Shown: positions 1 through 7,582, numbered from the stretch's first letter. The stretch: 8,283 nt of DNA from Spirochaetaceae bacterium (GCA_031273985.1 JAISQV010000045.1:1-8283), one strand, 5' to 3'. The notes: a model not told the origin generated them from the letters alone. Numbers and translations are program-made.

Positions 1-310
1 ATAATGAAGCAAAATCGTCCTAAATATCTCATATTCTTTGGGTTTTCTCGGTTTTTCTGTGTGGTCCGTGAGGTCCGTGGTTTGACTTCATTAAGCCATT
101 TGTCAACGATACGGTACACTAGCGCATATAATTTTTAATTACTGCGAAATCACAAAAACCGAAAAATTTTAACCACTAAGCCTTCGTGTAAAAATCGTCG
201 TATTTTCGTGCTCCCCTTGTGGTCTATGCGTTTATCCTGGTTATAGCAAATGAAATATGTCCCGGTGCTTGGTTGGGCAGTTGCGGCAGGCCCGTGCGCG
301 CCCGCGTTTG
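1..310. other. AT-rich intergenic stretch downstream of addA, with repeats
   Basis: No gene is supported here: open frames are short and have no ribosome binding site. The stretch is visibly AT-richer than the coding sequence beside it. It lies 3' of addA. Reading the minus strand past the addA stop I see no convincing intrinsic terminator, meaning no GC-rich hairpin followed by a T run. The 123-146 segment can form a weak hairpin (CGCA/TGCG outside, TAATT/AATTA inside). Several short motifs recur, such as GGTCCGTG, TCGGTTTTT and, on the minus strand, ACACGAAGG and ACCAC. This is the style of the dispersed intergenic repeats of many GC-rich bacteria. A perfect TATAAT occurs at 127-132 on the plus strand, but without a well-spaced -35 box. 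Confidence 0.6.
48..162. repeat. Short inverted and tandem repeats at the left edge
   Basis: TCGGTTTTT at 48-56 is the exact reverse complement of AAAAACCGA at 154-162, a 9-bp inverted pair about 97 bases apart. Beside the left arm, GGTCCGTG occurs twice at 63-70 and 72-79, a tandem with a 9-base period. Past the right arm, at 171-240, the minus strand reads with accACaAGG and ACACGAAGG-like words. What is seen is only these words and their spacing. That they belong to a dispersed, genome-wide repeat family is an inference. Confidence 0.45.
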
Positions 311-3300
311 TCAGGGCCGCCAGGACCGGAGGGCGTCCTCCATCACTTCCACAGCCCTGCCGCTGCGGAGATAGTAGAGCCAGAGGCGGCAGGGTTTGCC
401 GCGAAGCTCCAGGGCGGCGCGGTAGTAGAAGCTCATCTGCGGGATATGCTCTTCGGGGTTTTCGCTGCGGTCGGCCTTAAAGTCCGCAACATAGACGCAT
501 TCCCCGTCCTCAAAGAGCAGGTCTATGCTTCCCGTGATAAAGACGGATTCCCCTTCCGGCGATGTGATGAGGCTCCTGAAGGGGTATTCGCTTTTCCGCA
601 GCGCCGCGTTCCGGGCCTTGAGCCCCAGGGGGGAGCGGAGAAAACGCTCCGCCAGGGCCGCAGCGGCGTCGAGGATGATTTCACTTTCCGGGGGATTCAG
701 GCGGCCCCCCAACCCCGGCGGGATGGACGGCGCCCTTCCCTCCAAAAGCGATTCCACGCAGGCGTGGGCCAGGGTGCCAAAATCGGCGGCACTGAAAGCT
801 TCGCCGTAAGGGGCCGGGCGCCGGGCAAGGATGCGGTCCACCCCGGCAAACAGATCCTCCCCGCCTTCCCCGGAATGTTCCCTGTCGTGGCGGAAGCTCC
901 CCTCCGGAAGCGCCGGGAGGCCCTCAGAAGGCGCGTGGAAGGAGCTGGGCGTCCGGTAGGGGGGGGGGAGCTTCGGTGTGTCGAGGACGGCGGCTGTTTC
1001 GTAGGCGGGGGCCAGGCTGCCGATAAAACGGGAAAGGCCGCTCCTGTCATTGCGGAGCTTCGAAGCGCCCGCTTCTTCCAGACGGCGGATGTAGTCATCC
1101 GTGCGGGAGGGGATGCTTTCCAGGCTAAAGAATGCGGCGCTCCCCGCCGCGTCCCGGAGGTCTTCCCCGCCGGAAAGCCCGCCGGGGAGCCGGGCGCAGA
1201 TCGCGGGGAGGAGGAGGCCCAGAAGGGTGTCGTTATCGATGACCGAGTCTCCGGGAAGCCGTTTTACCCCCTTTTTTTTATCATCGGCCGCCTGGCTTTC
1301 CAGCTTATGCTGTACCGCCGCCCGGAGCCGTTCCGGCAGATCTTCTGCTGCCCCCCCGTCCGCGCCCAGGGGGAATGAGCCGGTGATGTACAATTCTCTT
1401 TCGGCGCGGGTCATGGCGACGTAGAGGAGGCGGCGCAGTTCCGCTGTTTTCTTTGCCCGCTCCTCCGCCAGGGATTGTTCGTAGAAAAAGTTCCGCTTTA
1501 TGTTATCCCGCCCGGAACATTCAGGCGGCAGGGGCGGGCTCAGGGCCAGCCCTCCCTGGGGGGTCCGGTAGACGGCGCCCTCAAGCCCGTTGTTCCGGCT
1601 CCTGTTTCCGCAGCACACCAGAAATACTACCGGGAATTCCAGGCCCTTGCTCTTGTGAATGGTCATGAGCCGCACAGCGCCGCCGCGTTCCAGGGGTATG
1701 TCCTGCTCCGCCGCGGGCAGGTCCCCGTCCCGTCTCTTTGCGAGGGAATCGGTAAAGCCCGCAAGGCTGAGGCCCTCCCGGTCCGCCTTGACCGCCAGGG
1801 CAAAGAGATAATCGTAGAGCTCCCGGAAACTCCTGGTCTGGGGGTGCCATTCGGTTTCATAACGGTAGCCCTCATCGTACCAGAGGCGGCTTACCAGGGA
1901 AGCAATATTTTCACGCTTCGCCTGTTCGCGGATCCCTTCGTAGAGCTCCCCTCCCCGCAGGTATCTTTCCCGATCCTCCCTGCCGAGCAGGGGGAGGGCC
2001 TCGGCGGAGAAGGGGAGGGGGGCCGGCCCTTCCCTGGCGCGGTTGAACACGGTAATGCAGACGCCGAGGCCCCTGAGGGAGAGCCCGGCGAAGGGGGAGC
2101 GCAGGGTAACCGCATAGGCCTCCGTGTCCAGGGGATAGACGGCGAGCCGCAGCAGCGCCAGCATATCGTTTACCGGCCCGTCGGAAAAAAAGCCCGCCAT
2201 CCCCTCGGCGGTATAGGGGATACCGAAAAGCCTGAAATACTTTTCCAGGGCCCGCTGGGGGCTGTGGGAACGGAACAATACGGCAATGTCTTCGGGCCGG
2301 TATTTCACCGCGCCCCCGGAATCCCTTTGGGCAAGCAAATCCCGTATCTTTTCGGCGGTAAAGAGCGCCTCGTTCTCCGCGCCCTGGAGCTGCTCTTCTG
2401 AGAGCCGCTCTTTCGGGAGGCGCTCTTCTGAGAGGCGCTCCCCGGCGGGCGATTCCTCCTGCCCGTCTTCGCCTGAGTCCGGGGATTGGCTCCCGTCCAG
2501 CACATAGACCCGGAGCGCCGGCAGGGCGTCCTCCGTCTCCGCGCCCTCCGAGGCGGGGCTCCGCAGGGGGGTGTAGGCCGCCTCGTAGGGCGGGCCCTCC
2601 CCGGCGAACACCGAGGGGAATTCGCCCGGCGCCGCTTCCCCCAGGGGATCGAAGGCGCTGCCCCCGAAGAGCGCGTTGAAGGCCCCGATGAGCGCCGGGC
2701 GGGACCGGTAATTGGTTCGGAGGGAGAGGCTTCCGCCGCCGAATTCGTCCCGGAGTTTTCTGAACACCGACACATCGGCGCCGCGAAAACGGTAGATAGA
2801 CTGTTTTTCATCACCGACAAAGAAAAGTTTTTCCTCCGCAATATGCTCCGCGCCGGGTACCCCTTGGGTAAGCCTGTCCGGTTTTTCGGCCAGCAGGAAC
2901 AGGAGTTCCCGCTGTAATTCATTGTTGTCCTGAAATTCGTCTATCATTATTGCTTCAAAGGTTTCTTTTTCGCTCTGCCGTATGTCGGCATGATCCCGGA
3001 GTATGGTCCGCGCAAGCCGGGCGGTATCGCTGAAACTGAGCACCTTTTCCCGGCGTTTTTTTTCAAGGCACTGCGCCTGGAATTCATCGAGGAGCCGCAT
3101 GACGGAAAGAATGACGCCGCCCTGAATACAGAACACGGCCAGGGAGGAAAAGCTGCCGAAGGCCGCCCTCAGATCGCCGATCAGCTCCTTGGCCCGGCTC
3201 TTCCGCTTCCCCCCCCTGGTATCGGTCCAGGCCAGATCGTTCAGGAAAAAGAGGCTTTCAAGAAGCTCCTTCCGCAGGGGGTGATTCTCCGCAAGGGCCA

Positions 3301-4117
3301 CGCAGTCCGCTCCCGGCGCGGCGGAGAGGGCTGCGAAGTAGGAGCCGATGCGCTCCGCGCCGGGCAAACCTGCCGCGCCCTCCCGGTAACGCTCCAGCCG
3401 GGGGGCGAGGAGCGTTAAAAACGAATCCTGTGCGGAGCCGCGCTCCCCGGCGTTATGCTCCGCGAGTTCCGTAAGCTCTCCAAGGCTTTCCCCTAGGGCG
3501 GCGGCGGCGCTTTCCCACTCCTCCAGGGCAATACGGAACTGCGCCTCCGTCTCCGAGGCAAAGTCCGGCGGATCGTCCAGGGCGCTGAAGGAAGAGACCG
3601 TTTCCGCAAAGACCTTCGAGGCTATGTCCCTGGGGCGGCTCTTCTGGTAGAGCGCTTCCAGCGCCGGGTGATGCCGCCGGGCAATGAGGAAGGGGAGGGC
3701 CGCCTCCTCCGCCAGGGCGCGGCAGCGCGCGTCGTCAATGGTAAAATCCGGGGAGACGCCGTAGCGCAGGGCCGCCTGCCGGACTATGGCGGCGCTGTAG
3801 GAATCGAGGGTCTGGATTCGGGCGCGGAAAAAATCCCTCACCGCAATTTCGGCGCGTTCCCGCCGCGGCCCCGCTTCCCCCTGGGCAATCTCTGTGAGCG
3901 CCCCGTAGATGCGCCGGTACATTTCCGCCGCGGCCTTCCGGGTAAAGGTAAGGGTCAGGATCCGGTCCACGCTTAGTCCGGCCTCGGTAACCAGGTAGGC
4001 GTAACGGCTTGCCAGCACGGAGGTCTTTCCCGATCCGGCCCCGGCTGCAACCACGGTGTTCCCCTTCCGGTAGGCCGCCGCCTCCTGCTCGCCGTTAAGC
4101 GTTACGGGGGGCATCAT
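311..4117 (-). CDS. addA: AddA-like ATP-dependent helicase/nuclease subunit A
   Basis: SF1A helicase fused to a RecB-type nuclease, 1268 aa; Bacillus AddA is about 1230. All helicase motifs are present: Q motif near Q11, Walker A GAGSGKT with K31, motif Ia TFTRKAA at 57-63, motif II DEFQD at 393-397, motif III GDEKQSIYR at 435-443, TNYRS at 468-472, motif V TIHKSKGLEF at 819-828 and motif VI YVAMTRAERE at 899-908. The C-terminal PD-(D/E)XK domain shows H1118, D1199, D1212-F-K1214 and Q1227/Y1231, so it looks catalytically intact. In characterised AddAB, AddA moves 3'->5' and its nuclease cuts the 3'-ended strand. ATG at 4117 overlaps the addB stop as ATGA; the next ATG at 4114 is equally plausible and better spaced from GGGAG. 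An in-frame extension to 4195 lies inside addB and looks non-coding. Odd points are an acidic repeat-containing insert near 540-580 and a ten-C run at codons 1050-1053. Confidence 0.92.
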   Translation of the reverse strand: MMPPVTLNGEQEAAAYRKGNTVVAAGAGSGKTSVLASRYAYLVTEAGLSVDRILTLTFTRKAAAEMYRRIYGALTEIAQGEAGPRRERAEIAVRDFFRARIQTLDSYSAAIVRQAALRYGVSPDFTIDDARCRALAEEAALPFLIARRHHPALEALYQKSRPRDIASKVFAETVSSFSALDDPPDFASETEAQFRIALEEWESAAAALGESLGELTELAEHNAGERGSAQDSFLTLLAPRLERYREGAAGLPGAERIGSYFAALSAAPGADCVALAENHPLRKELLESLFFLNDLAWTDTRGGKRKSRAKELIGDLRAAFGSFSSLAVFCIQGGVILSVMRLLDEFQAQCLEKKRREKVLSFSDTARLARTILRDHADIRQSEKETFEAIMIDEFQDNNELQRELLFLLAEKPDRLTQGVPGAEHIAEEKLFFVGDEKQSIYRFRGADVSVFRKLRDEFGGGSLSLRTNYRSRPALIGAFNALFGGSAFDPLGEAAPGEFPSVFAGEGPPYEAAYTPLRSPASEGAETEDALPALRVYVLDGSQSPDSGEDGQEESPAGERLSEERLPKERLSEEQLQGAENEALFTAEKIRDLLAQRDSGGAVKYRPEDIAVLFRSHSPQRALEKYFRLFGIPYTAEGMAGFFSDGPVNDMLALLRLAVYPLDTEAYAVTLRSPFAGLSLRGLGVCITVFNRAREGPAPLPFSAEALPLLGREDRERYLRGGELYEGIREQAKRENIASLVSRLWYDEGYRYETEWHPQTRSFRELYDYLFALAVKADREGLSLAGFTDSLAKRRDGDLPAAEQDIPLERGGAVRLMTIHKSKGLEFPVVFLVCCGNRSRNNGLEGAVYRTPQGGLALSPPLPPECSGRDNIKRNFFYEQSLAEERAKKTAELRRLLYVAMTRAERELYITGSFPLGADGGAAEDLPERLRAAVQHKLESQAADDKKKGVKRLPGDSVIDNDTLLGLLLPAICARLPGGLSGGEDLRDAAGSAAFFSLESIPSRTDDYIRRLEEAGASKLRNDRSGLSRFIGSLAPAYETAAVLDTPKLPPPYRTPSSFHAPSEGLPALPEGSFRHDREHSGEGGEDLFAGVDRILARRPAPYGEAFSAADFGTLAHACVESLLEGRAPSIPPGLGGRLNPPESEIILDAAAALAERFLRSPLGLKARNAALRKSEYPFRSLITSPEGESVFITGSIDLLFEDGECVYVADFKADRSENPEEHIPQMSFYYRAALELRGKPCRLWLYYLRSGRAVEVMEDALRSWRP
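959..968 (-). repeat. Ten-base C homopolymer inside addA
   Basis: The plus strand carries ten consecutive G (ten C in the sense strand of addA). It codes for the end of a Leu codon and three Pro codons at residues 1050-1053, in a Pro-rich linker between the helicase core and the nuclease domain. Runs of this length are prone to slippage. Loss or gain of one base would detach the nuclease domain, whose first catalytic residue is H1118. Nothing in the sequence itself shows that this happens. Confidence 0.9.
2392..2436 (-). repeat. Three 15-bp tandem units in addA (pentapeptide repeat)
   Basis: Three adjacent 15-base units occupy 2392-2406, 2407-2421 and 2422-2436. The first and third differ at a single base; the middle one is more diverged. 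A fourth, degenerate unit starting with GCTC follows at 2437. In the addA frame they give ERLSE, ERLPK, ERLSE and then the related EQLQG, at residues 560-579. The units are a multiple of three, so copy-number change keeps the frame. They lie in a charged, Glu/Ser-rich, probably disordered insert after helicase motif IV. Confidence 0.85.
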
Positions 4118-7026
4118 GCCTCTCCCGCAGGGGCCGTAAGGCCCCGTTCCCGGTCCACGGTGTACACCGTCCTGCAGATCCGCCGGTAACGGCACGCGTA
4201 GCAGCGGCTTTCGCGGGGCCCGGCGGGGCTTCCAAGACCGGCCCTGAGCCCGGCGGCGTAGCGTGCAGCCCTGGCGCTGAATTCCTCAAGCACGGGCTCG
4301 AAGGATAGATCGCCGCCCCGGCGGTACACGCGGTCTTTATCCCGGTAGGGGTAACGTTTCCCGTCCTTGCCGCTAAGGCCGCCCAGGATGAGGCCGGGGA
4401 GGCCCGAAGGCGCGTTGAGGATTCCCAGGAACAGCGCCGTTTCCACCGTGCCCCCGTCTTCTTCCGCCAGGGTAACGTACATGGGAAGCTGGAAATGCCG
4501 CAGCTCCTCCCCATTGAAATTGAGACATTCCGCCTTTTTGGGTAGCTTGCTGAGCTTGAAGTCCACGATGACCCGCGCCCCCGGTTCGGGCGAATCCTCC
4601 CGGTCATCCTCCAGGAGGCAGTCTATGGTTCCGGTGAGGCGGTAATCCCCTTCGTCCCGGCTCTTCCTGAGCTCGCTCCCCAGCACCCTGAAGCCGTCAA
4701 AAAGGCCGGTGAATCTCAGGAGCAGCGCCTCCGTCTGGCGCAGCAGGGGTTTCCGCTCCGCCCGGAGCAGCCGCGCCGTAAGGGCGCTGATCGCCGGGCC
4801 TCCCCCGGCGAGGAGCCCCCCGAAGACAGCGGCGGCGGCTTCGTCGAGCAGGGCCCGGTACTCCGGGGAGAGGGCCTCCCCGCCGCTCCAGCGTATCCTG
4901 CCCCCGCCGCGCTCAAGGCCCTTGAAGAAGCCGTCCAGCAGCGCATGGTAGACCGAGCCGAGAACATTCTCCGCCATCAGCGCCGTCTCCGTGCGGAGGC
5001 TTTCCAGGCCCAGGACCCGCTCAAAAAACCATGACAGGGAGCAGTCGTACCAGAGCTGCATGGCCGTGGCGGAAACCTGTATGCGCCCCTCCGGGCTTTC
5101 TTCCGGGCCCTCCGCCCCGTAGCGCCGCAGAATTTCCGCGTGGAGCAGGGGATCGGAGAAGAGCTCCCCCCGCTCCGCCGAGTCGTCCTGCCGGCGTTTG
5201 CGCCAGGCCTCAAAACCCTCGGCCTGGACCCTGTGGAGCCTGAGTCCTGCAGGAGACTCCGGGGCGGAACCCTCCGGCCCGGCCCCGTTCAGGCTGCGCT
5301 CCGAGAGGAAGAGATCCCCGGCAAAGTCCTCCGGAGCCTCCTCCCCGTTCCGGGGTTTTCCGCCGGCATTGAGGCGCGAATGGGGGATGGCGAAACCGCT
5401 AAAGGTCTCCTCGGCGCAGAAGAAGGCCGCGGGAAGGATCGAGTTGTAGCGGTGGAGCCTGATGAAGACCTCCGACGCGTCGTGGTCGCTCAGGCCCAGG
5501 GCCTCCCGTCGGGAGCGGGGCAGGAAACTGAGCCGGGGAAACAGGGCCGACAGATTCTCCTGGGTGGCCCCCAGAATGATGTGGCTCTCAAAGGGAACCG
5601 GCGCCAGGGTACGGTAGGGCAGGAGGGAAACCCCGCCGCCTTCCTGCCTGGGCAGGTACATGGTTCCGGCAAGATGCTCTGTGTACAGGGCGAAGGGGTC
5701 GGGCGCCGCCGCCCGGGGGTAGGCTTTTTCTATTTCCATGAGGCCGAGGAGCTCCGCTATGCACCGGGAGAGCACCAGATTGCTTTCTTCCGTGCATAGT
5801 TCCATGTCCAGAAAATGTTCCCGGAAGATAAAGTAGCGCTGCCGGAGTTCCGCAAAGGAGCGGGCCTCGTTCACCGCGGTTATATCCCGCTTGAGGGTCC
5901 GGTAAAAATCCTCCGCCCGCTTTTCCCGCCGCCCCGGGGGGGAGGCAAAGGCGTCCAGCCACACATCAAGCTCCCGGCCCCCCTCCGGTTCTACCCAGGA
6001 GCAGACACAGTTATTCTCTATGCCGAAATTGATGAGCTGGTCTATCACCGTCTTGTCCTTCCAGGGCAGGTGGGCGTTGAGCAGCAGCGCGGACAGGGAC
6101 TCGAAGGAAAAGCCCCCGGCGTAGCAGCCCGCCAGCGCGGAAAAGAGCCGCCCCGCAGGGTAGGAGGAGAGGGCCTTCCCGCTGCGGCGCAGCACGGGAA
6201 TATTCCGGTGGGCGAATTCCCGGAGCACGTAGGGCTCGTAATCCCCGTCCTCGGGGAAACTCACCGCGATACCCCCCCAGGGTATACCCCGCTCCGCCAG
6301 GCGGCGTATATACAGGGCCGCCCCGCTAATCTCGCTGCGGGAATTAGTATAGAAGAAAGCGCTGCGGGGCGCTTCGCCCTCCTCCTCAGGCTCCACCAGG
6401 GTAACCTGCGGCGCGCCCTCCAGAAGCTCCCGGTACTCGTCAAAGTCGCTGAGGCAGCGGGGAAAGAAGATGTAGCAATGCTTTCCGCTGTCTTTAAGGG
6501 GCGGCTTTTCCCAGGCCGGCTCAAAGAGCCCCTCGGCATCGAGAAATTCCCGGTAACGCCGCGTAAGGGTAAGCAGGTCCCCCTCAACGGCGCTGAGGTC
6601 CCCCGCCGCCCCGGAAAGATCCTCCGCGAGGGCCCCGTTCACGGGCCGCCCCGTGGCCCGCTCGTACCAGGAGCCCAACTGGGGCAGCAGGGCGGCGAAC
6701 CAGGAGGCAAAAGCGGACGCGTTCTCCGCATAACGCGGCGGAACAAGCGCCCCGAACAGGGGCCGGGCGGCGTTTTCCCGGAGAAGGCGGCTCACAAAAA
6801 TCTTCCGCAGTATCGCGGGCACACTGACCCTGTCCTGCCTCTGGGCGCGCACCGCCTCGGCCTTGAACGTATCCCAGGCAATGAATTGCTCCAGGGCAAG
6901 GGACCCGCCCCGCAGCGCCAGCACCCGGTCCGCCCAGCGCGAGGCCGCCACATCGGTGGGGAACACAAACAGCGCTCCGGGGTCTCCGCTCTTTTCGAGG
7001 AGCAACGCTTCAACACGGTTTTGCAT
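4114..7026 (-). CDS. addB: AddB-like subunit: PD-(D/E)XK nuclease with iron-sulphur staple
   Basis: 970 aa, shorter than Bacillus AddB (about 1166). The C-terminal third carries the AddB nuclease: H694, D802, D822-F-K824 and Q846/Y850. Four cysteines, C662 and the cluster C942-x2-C945-x5-C951, match the AddB 4Fe-4S staple pattern that ties the domain ends together. In the characterised complex the AddB nuclease cuts the 5'-ended strand, and the N-terminal helicase-like part contributes to Chi recognition. Here the N-terminus (FVFPTDVAASRW, residues 20-31) has no GxGKT Walker A, so this subunit probably does not hydrolyse ATP. Middle segments such as RSEISGAALYIRRLAERGIP resemble AddB/RecC helicase-fold regions. 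I chose ATG at 7026 because AGGGG lies 5 bases upstream and homology-like sequence begins there. ATG at 7044 is possible; extension to 7221 would translate the hairpin region and is unlikely. First gene of the operon, overlapping addA. Confidence 0.87.
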   Translation of the reverse strand: MQNRVEALLLEKSGDPGALFVFPTDVAASRWADRVLALRGGSLALEQFIAWDTFKAEAVRAQRQDRVSVPAILRKIFVSRLLRENAARPLFGALVPPRYAENASAFASWFAALLPQLGSWYERATGRPVNGALAEDLSGAAGDLSAVEGDLLTLTRRYREFLDAEGLFEPAWEKPPLKDSGKHCYIFFPRCLSDFDEYRELLEGAPQVTLVEPEEEGEAPRSAFFYTNSRSEISGAALYIRRLAERGIPWGGIAVSFPEDGDYEPYVLREFAHRNIPVLRRSGKALSSYPAGRLFSALAGCYAGGFSFESLSALLLNAHLPWKDKTVIDQLINFGIENNCVCSWVEPEGGRELDVWLDAFASPPGRREKRAEDFYRTLKRDITAVNEARSFAELRQRYFIFREHFLDMELCTEESNLVLSRCIAELLGLMEIEKAYPRAAAPDPFALYTEHLAGTMYLPRQEGGGVSLLPYRTLAPVPFESHIILGATQENLSALFPRLSFLPRSRREALGLSDHDASEVFIRLHRYNSILPAAFFCAEETFSGFAIPHSRLNAGGKPRNGEEAPEDFAGDLFLSERSLNGAGPEGSAPESPAGLRLHRVQAEGFEAWRKRRQDDSAERGELFSDPLLHAEILRRYGAEGPEESPEGRIQVSATAMQLWYDCSLSWFFERVLGLESLRTETALMAENVLGSVYHALLDGFFKGLERGGGRIRWSGGEALSPEYRALLDEAAAAVFGGLLAGGGPAISALTARLLRAERKPLLRQTEALLLRFTGLFDGFRVLGSELRKSRDEGDYRLTGTIDCLLEDDREDSPEPGARVIVDFKLSKLPKKAECLNFNGEELRHFQLPMYVTLAEEDGGTVETALFLGILNAPSGLPGLILGGLSGKDGKRYPYRDKDRVYRRGGDLSFEPVLEEFSARAARYAAGLRAGLGSPAGPRESRCYACRYRRICRTVYTVDRERGLTAPAGEA
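4119..4126 (-). promoter_or_regulatory. Ribosome binding site of addA
   Basis: The minus strand reads GGGAGAGG just before ATGATG. The GGGAG core is 4 bases from the first ATG (4117) and 7 from the second (4114). The site lies inside the last codons of addB, consistent with translational coupling, so it does not settle between the two starts. Confidence 0.7.
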
Positions 7027-7031
7027 ACCCA

Positions 7032-7036
7032 CCCCT
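7032..7036 (-). promoter_or_regulatory. Likely ribosome binding site of addB
   Basis: The minus strand reads AGGGG, then five bases, then ATG at 7026. It supports this start over ATG at 7044, whose nearest purine-rich word (AAGG) is only two bases away. Confidence 0.5.
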
Positions 7037-7094
7037 GCCCTCATAGCCTTAGCACAACTTGGGGCCCTTGTCCACAAGAGGTCAAGAGGGCGCA

Positions 7095-7186
7095 TCCCCG
7101 GCCTGGAACAGGCCGGGGACCGGGCTATCCGGGGCTCCGCTAACGCTCCGGCCCCGGCGCTTCGCGCCGGGTCTGCCCTTCGGGCA
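7095..7186. repeat. Left hairpin cluster
   Basis: Three perfect hairpins follow each other. At 7095-7119 there is an 11-bp stem (TCCCCGGCCTG, loop GAA). At 7153-7171 there is an 8-bp stem (CCCGGCGC, loop TTC). At 7174-7186 there is a 5-bp stem (TGCCC, loop TTC). No T run follows on either strand, so they do not look like intrinsic terminators. The wording and spacing recall REP-like or other dispersed palindromic elements. Confidence 0.65.
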
Positions 7187-7212
7187 CCCCTCCTATCCCT
7201 TGCGCGGAAGAG

Positions 7213-7391
7213 CCCGCTCACGCGGGGGAAGTCCGCTCACAAGTATACCCCCTCCCCGATACATATACTGTAGTCCGCTGATTTACACGGATTTCTCATT
7301 CCAAAACCATCTTAGTCGGTGAAAATCCGCGAAAATCTGCGGACAAAATTCTTAACTTCTTGACAGTACGAAACCTCCCCGCGCAAGCGGG
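7213..7391. repeat. Nested inverted repeat: outer CCCGCT..CGCGGGG arms
   Basis: Positions 7213-7227 read CCCGCTCACGCGGGG. The minus strand from 7391 to 7377 reads CCCGCTTGCGCGGGG, 13 of 15 identical and in opposite orientation. Each arm is also a small hairpin on its own (CCCGC/GCGGG). The pair encloses the 22-bp inverted repeat at 7273-7344, and the two structures are nearly concentric (midpoints about 7302 and 7308). Confidence 0.6.
7273..7344. repeat. Inner inverted repeat with 22-bp arms
   Basis: The arms 7273-7294 and 7323-7344 are imperfect reverse complements, 19 of 22 matching, separated by 28 bases. The right arm is part of a 10-base tandem: GAAAATCCGC at 7321-7330 and GAAAATCTGC at 7331-7340. 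The words GATTTACACGGATTT and AATCCGCGAAAATCTGCGG are of the type found in dispersed intergenic repeats of many bacteria. That family assignment is from memory. Confidence 0.65.
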
Positions 7392-7426
7392 TCCTTAGGA
7401 GAAGGCCGGGGATGGGGGGCGTTGCT

Positions 7427-7582
7427 GCTGAAGCCGCAAGCGGCTTCAGCTTGGGAGTTTTGCTGCGCAAAACTCCGGGAAGAGAGCACGGGGCGTTGCG
7501 GGGTGTCCCCGCTGTGGGGGTAGCGCCAGACCCCGGACCCGCGAAGCGGGGAGGAGGCTGGCGCGTAGGGGGCTCGGCCCCC
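7427..7582. repeat. Right hairpin cluster
   Basis: Five perfect hairpins lie in about 155 bases: 7427-7450 (11-bp stem GCTGAAGCCGC, loop AA), 7454-7476 (10-bp stem GGAGTTTTGC, loop TGC), 7498-7512 (GCGGGG, loop TGT), 7538-7550 (CCCGC, loop GAA) and 7568-7582 (GGGGGC, loop TCG). The last is followed on the plus strand by a pyrimidine-rich stretch with one TTTT, which is a poor terminator and has no plus-strand gene before it. Confidence 0.7.

Noticed and set aside
127..132. Perfect TATAAT on the plus strand that would drive antisense RNA into addA
   Set aside because: The nearest -35-like word (TTGTCA at 100-105) is 21 bases away, and the surroundings are AT-rich, so a chance match is likely.
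257..1378. Long plus-strand open frame (373 codons) opposite addA
   Set aside because: It lies fully antisense to the nuclease region of addA, which has clear motifs. Long antisense open frames are expected in GC-rich genes. No ribosome site or recognisable domain.
1475..2401. Plus-strand open frame of 308 codons opposite addA
   Set aside because: Antisense shadow of helicase motifs V and VI and the middle of addA; composition is Gly/Pro/Arg-rich and no domain is recognisable.
5815..7143. Plus-strand open frame of 442 codons opposite addB
   Set aside because: Antisense to addB and running into the hairpin region; no start signal and no recognisable domain.
7027..7221. N-terminal extension of addB upstream of 7026
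   Set aside because: The frame is open, but the extra residues are Arg/Ala/Pro-rich and translate the palindromes. The ribosome site and homology-like sequence begin at 7026.
7360..7365. Perfect -35 box TTGACA on the plus strand
   Set aside because: No -10-like sequence at 16-18 bases; the following stretch is a GC-rich hairpin.
7427..7582. Reading the hairpin series as a CRISPR array or an integron attC array
   Set aside because: The hairpins differ in sequence, with no constant repeat and spacer length. No cas gene or integrase is in the window.
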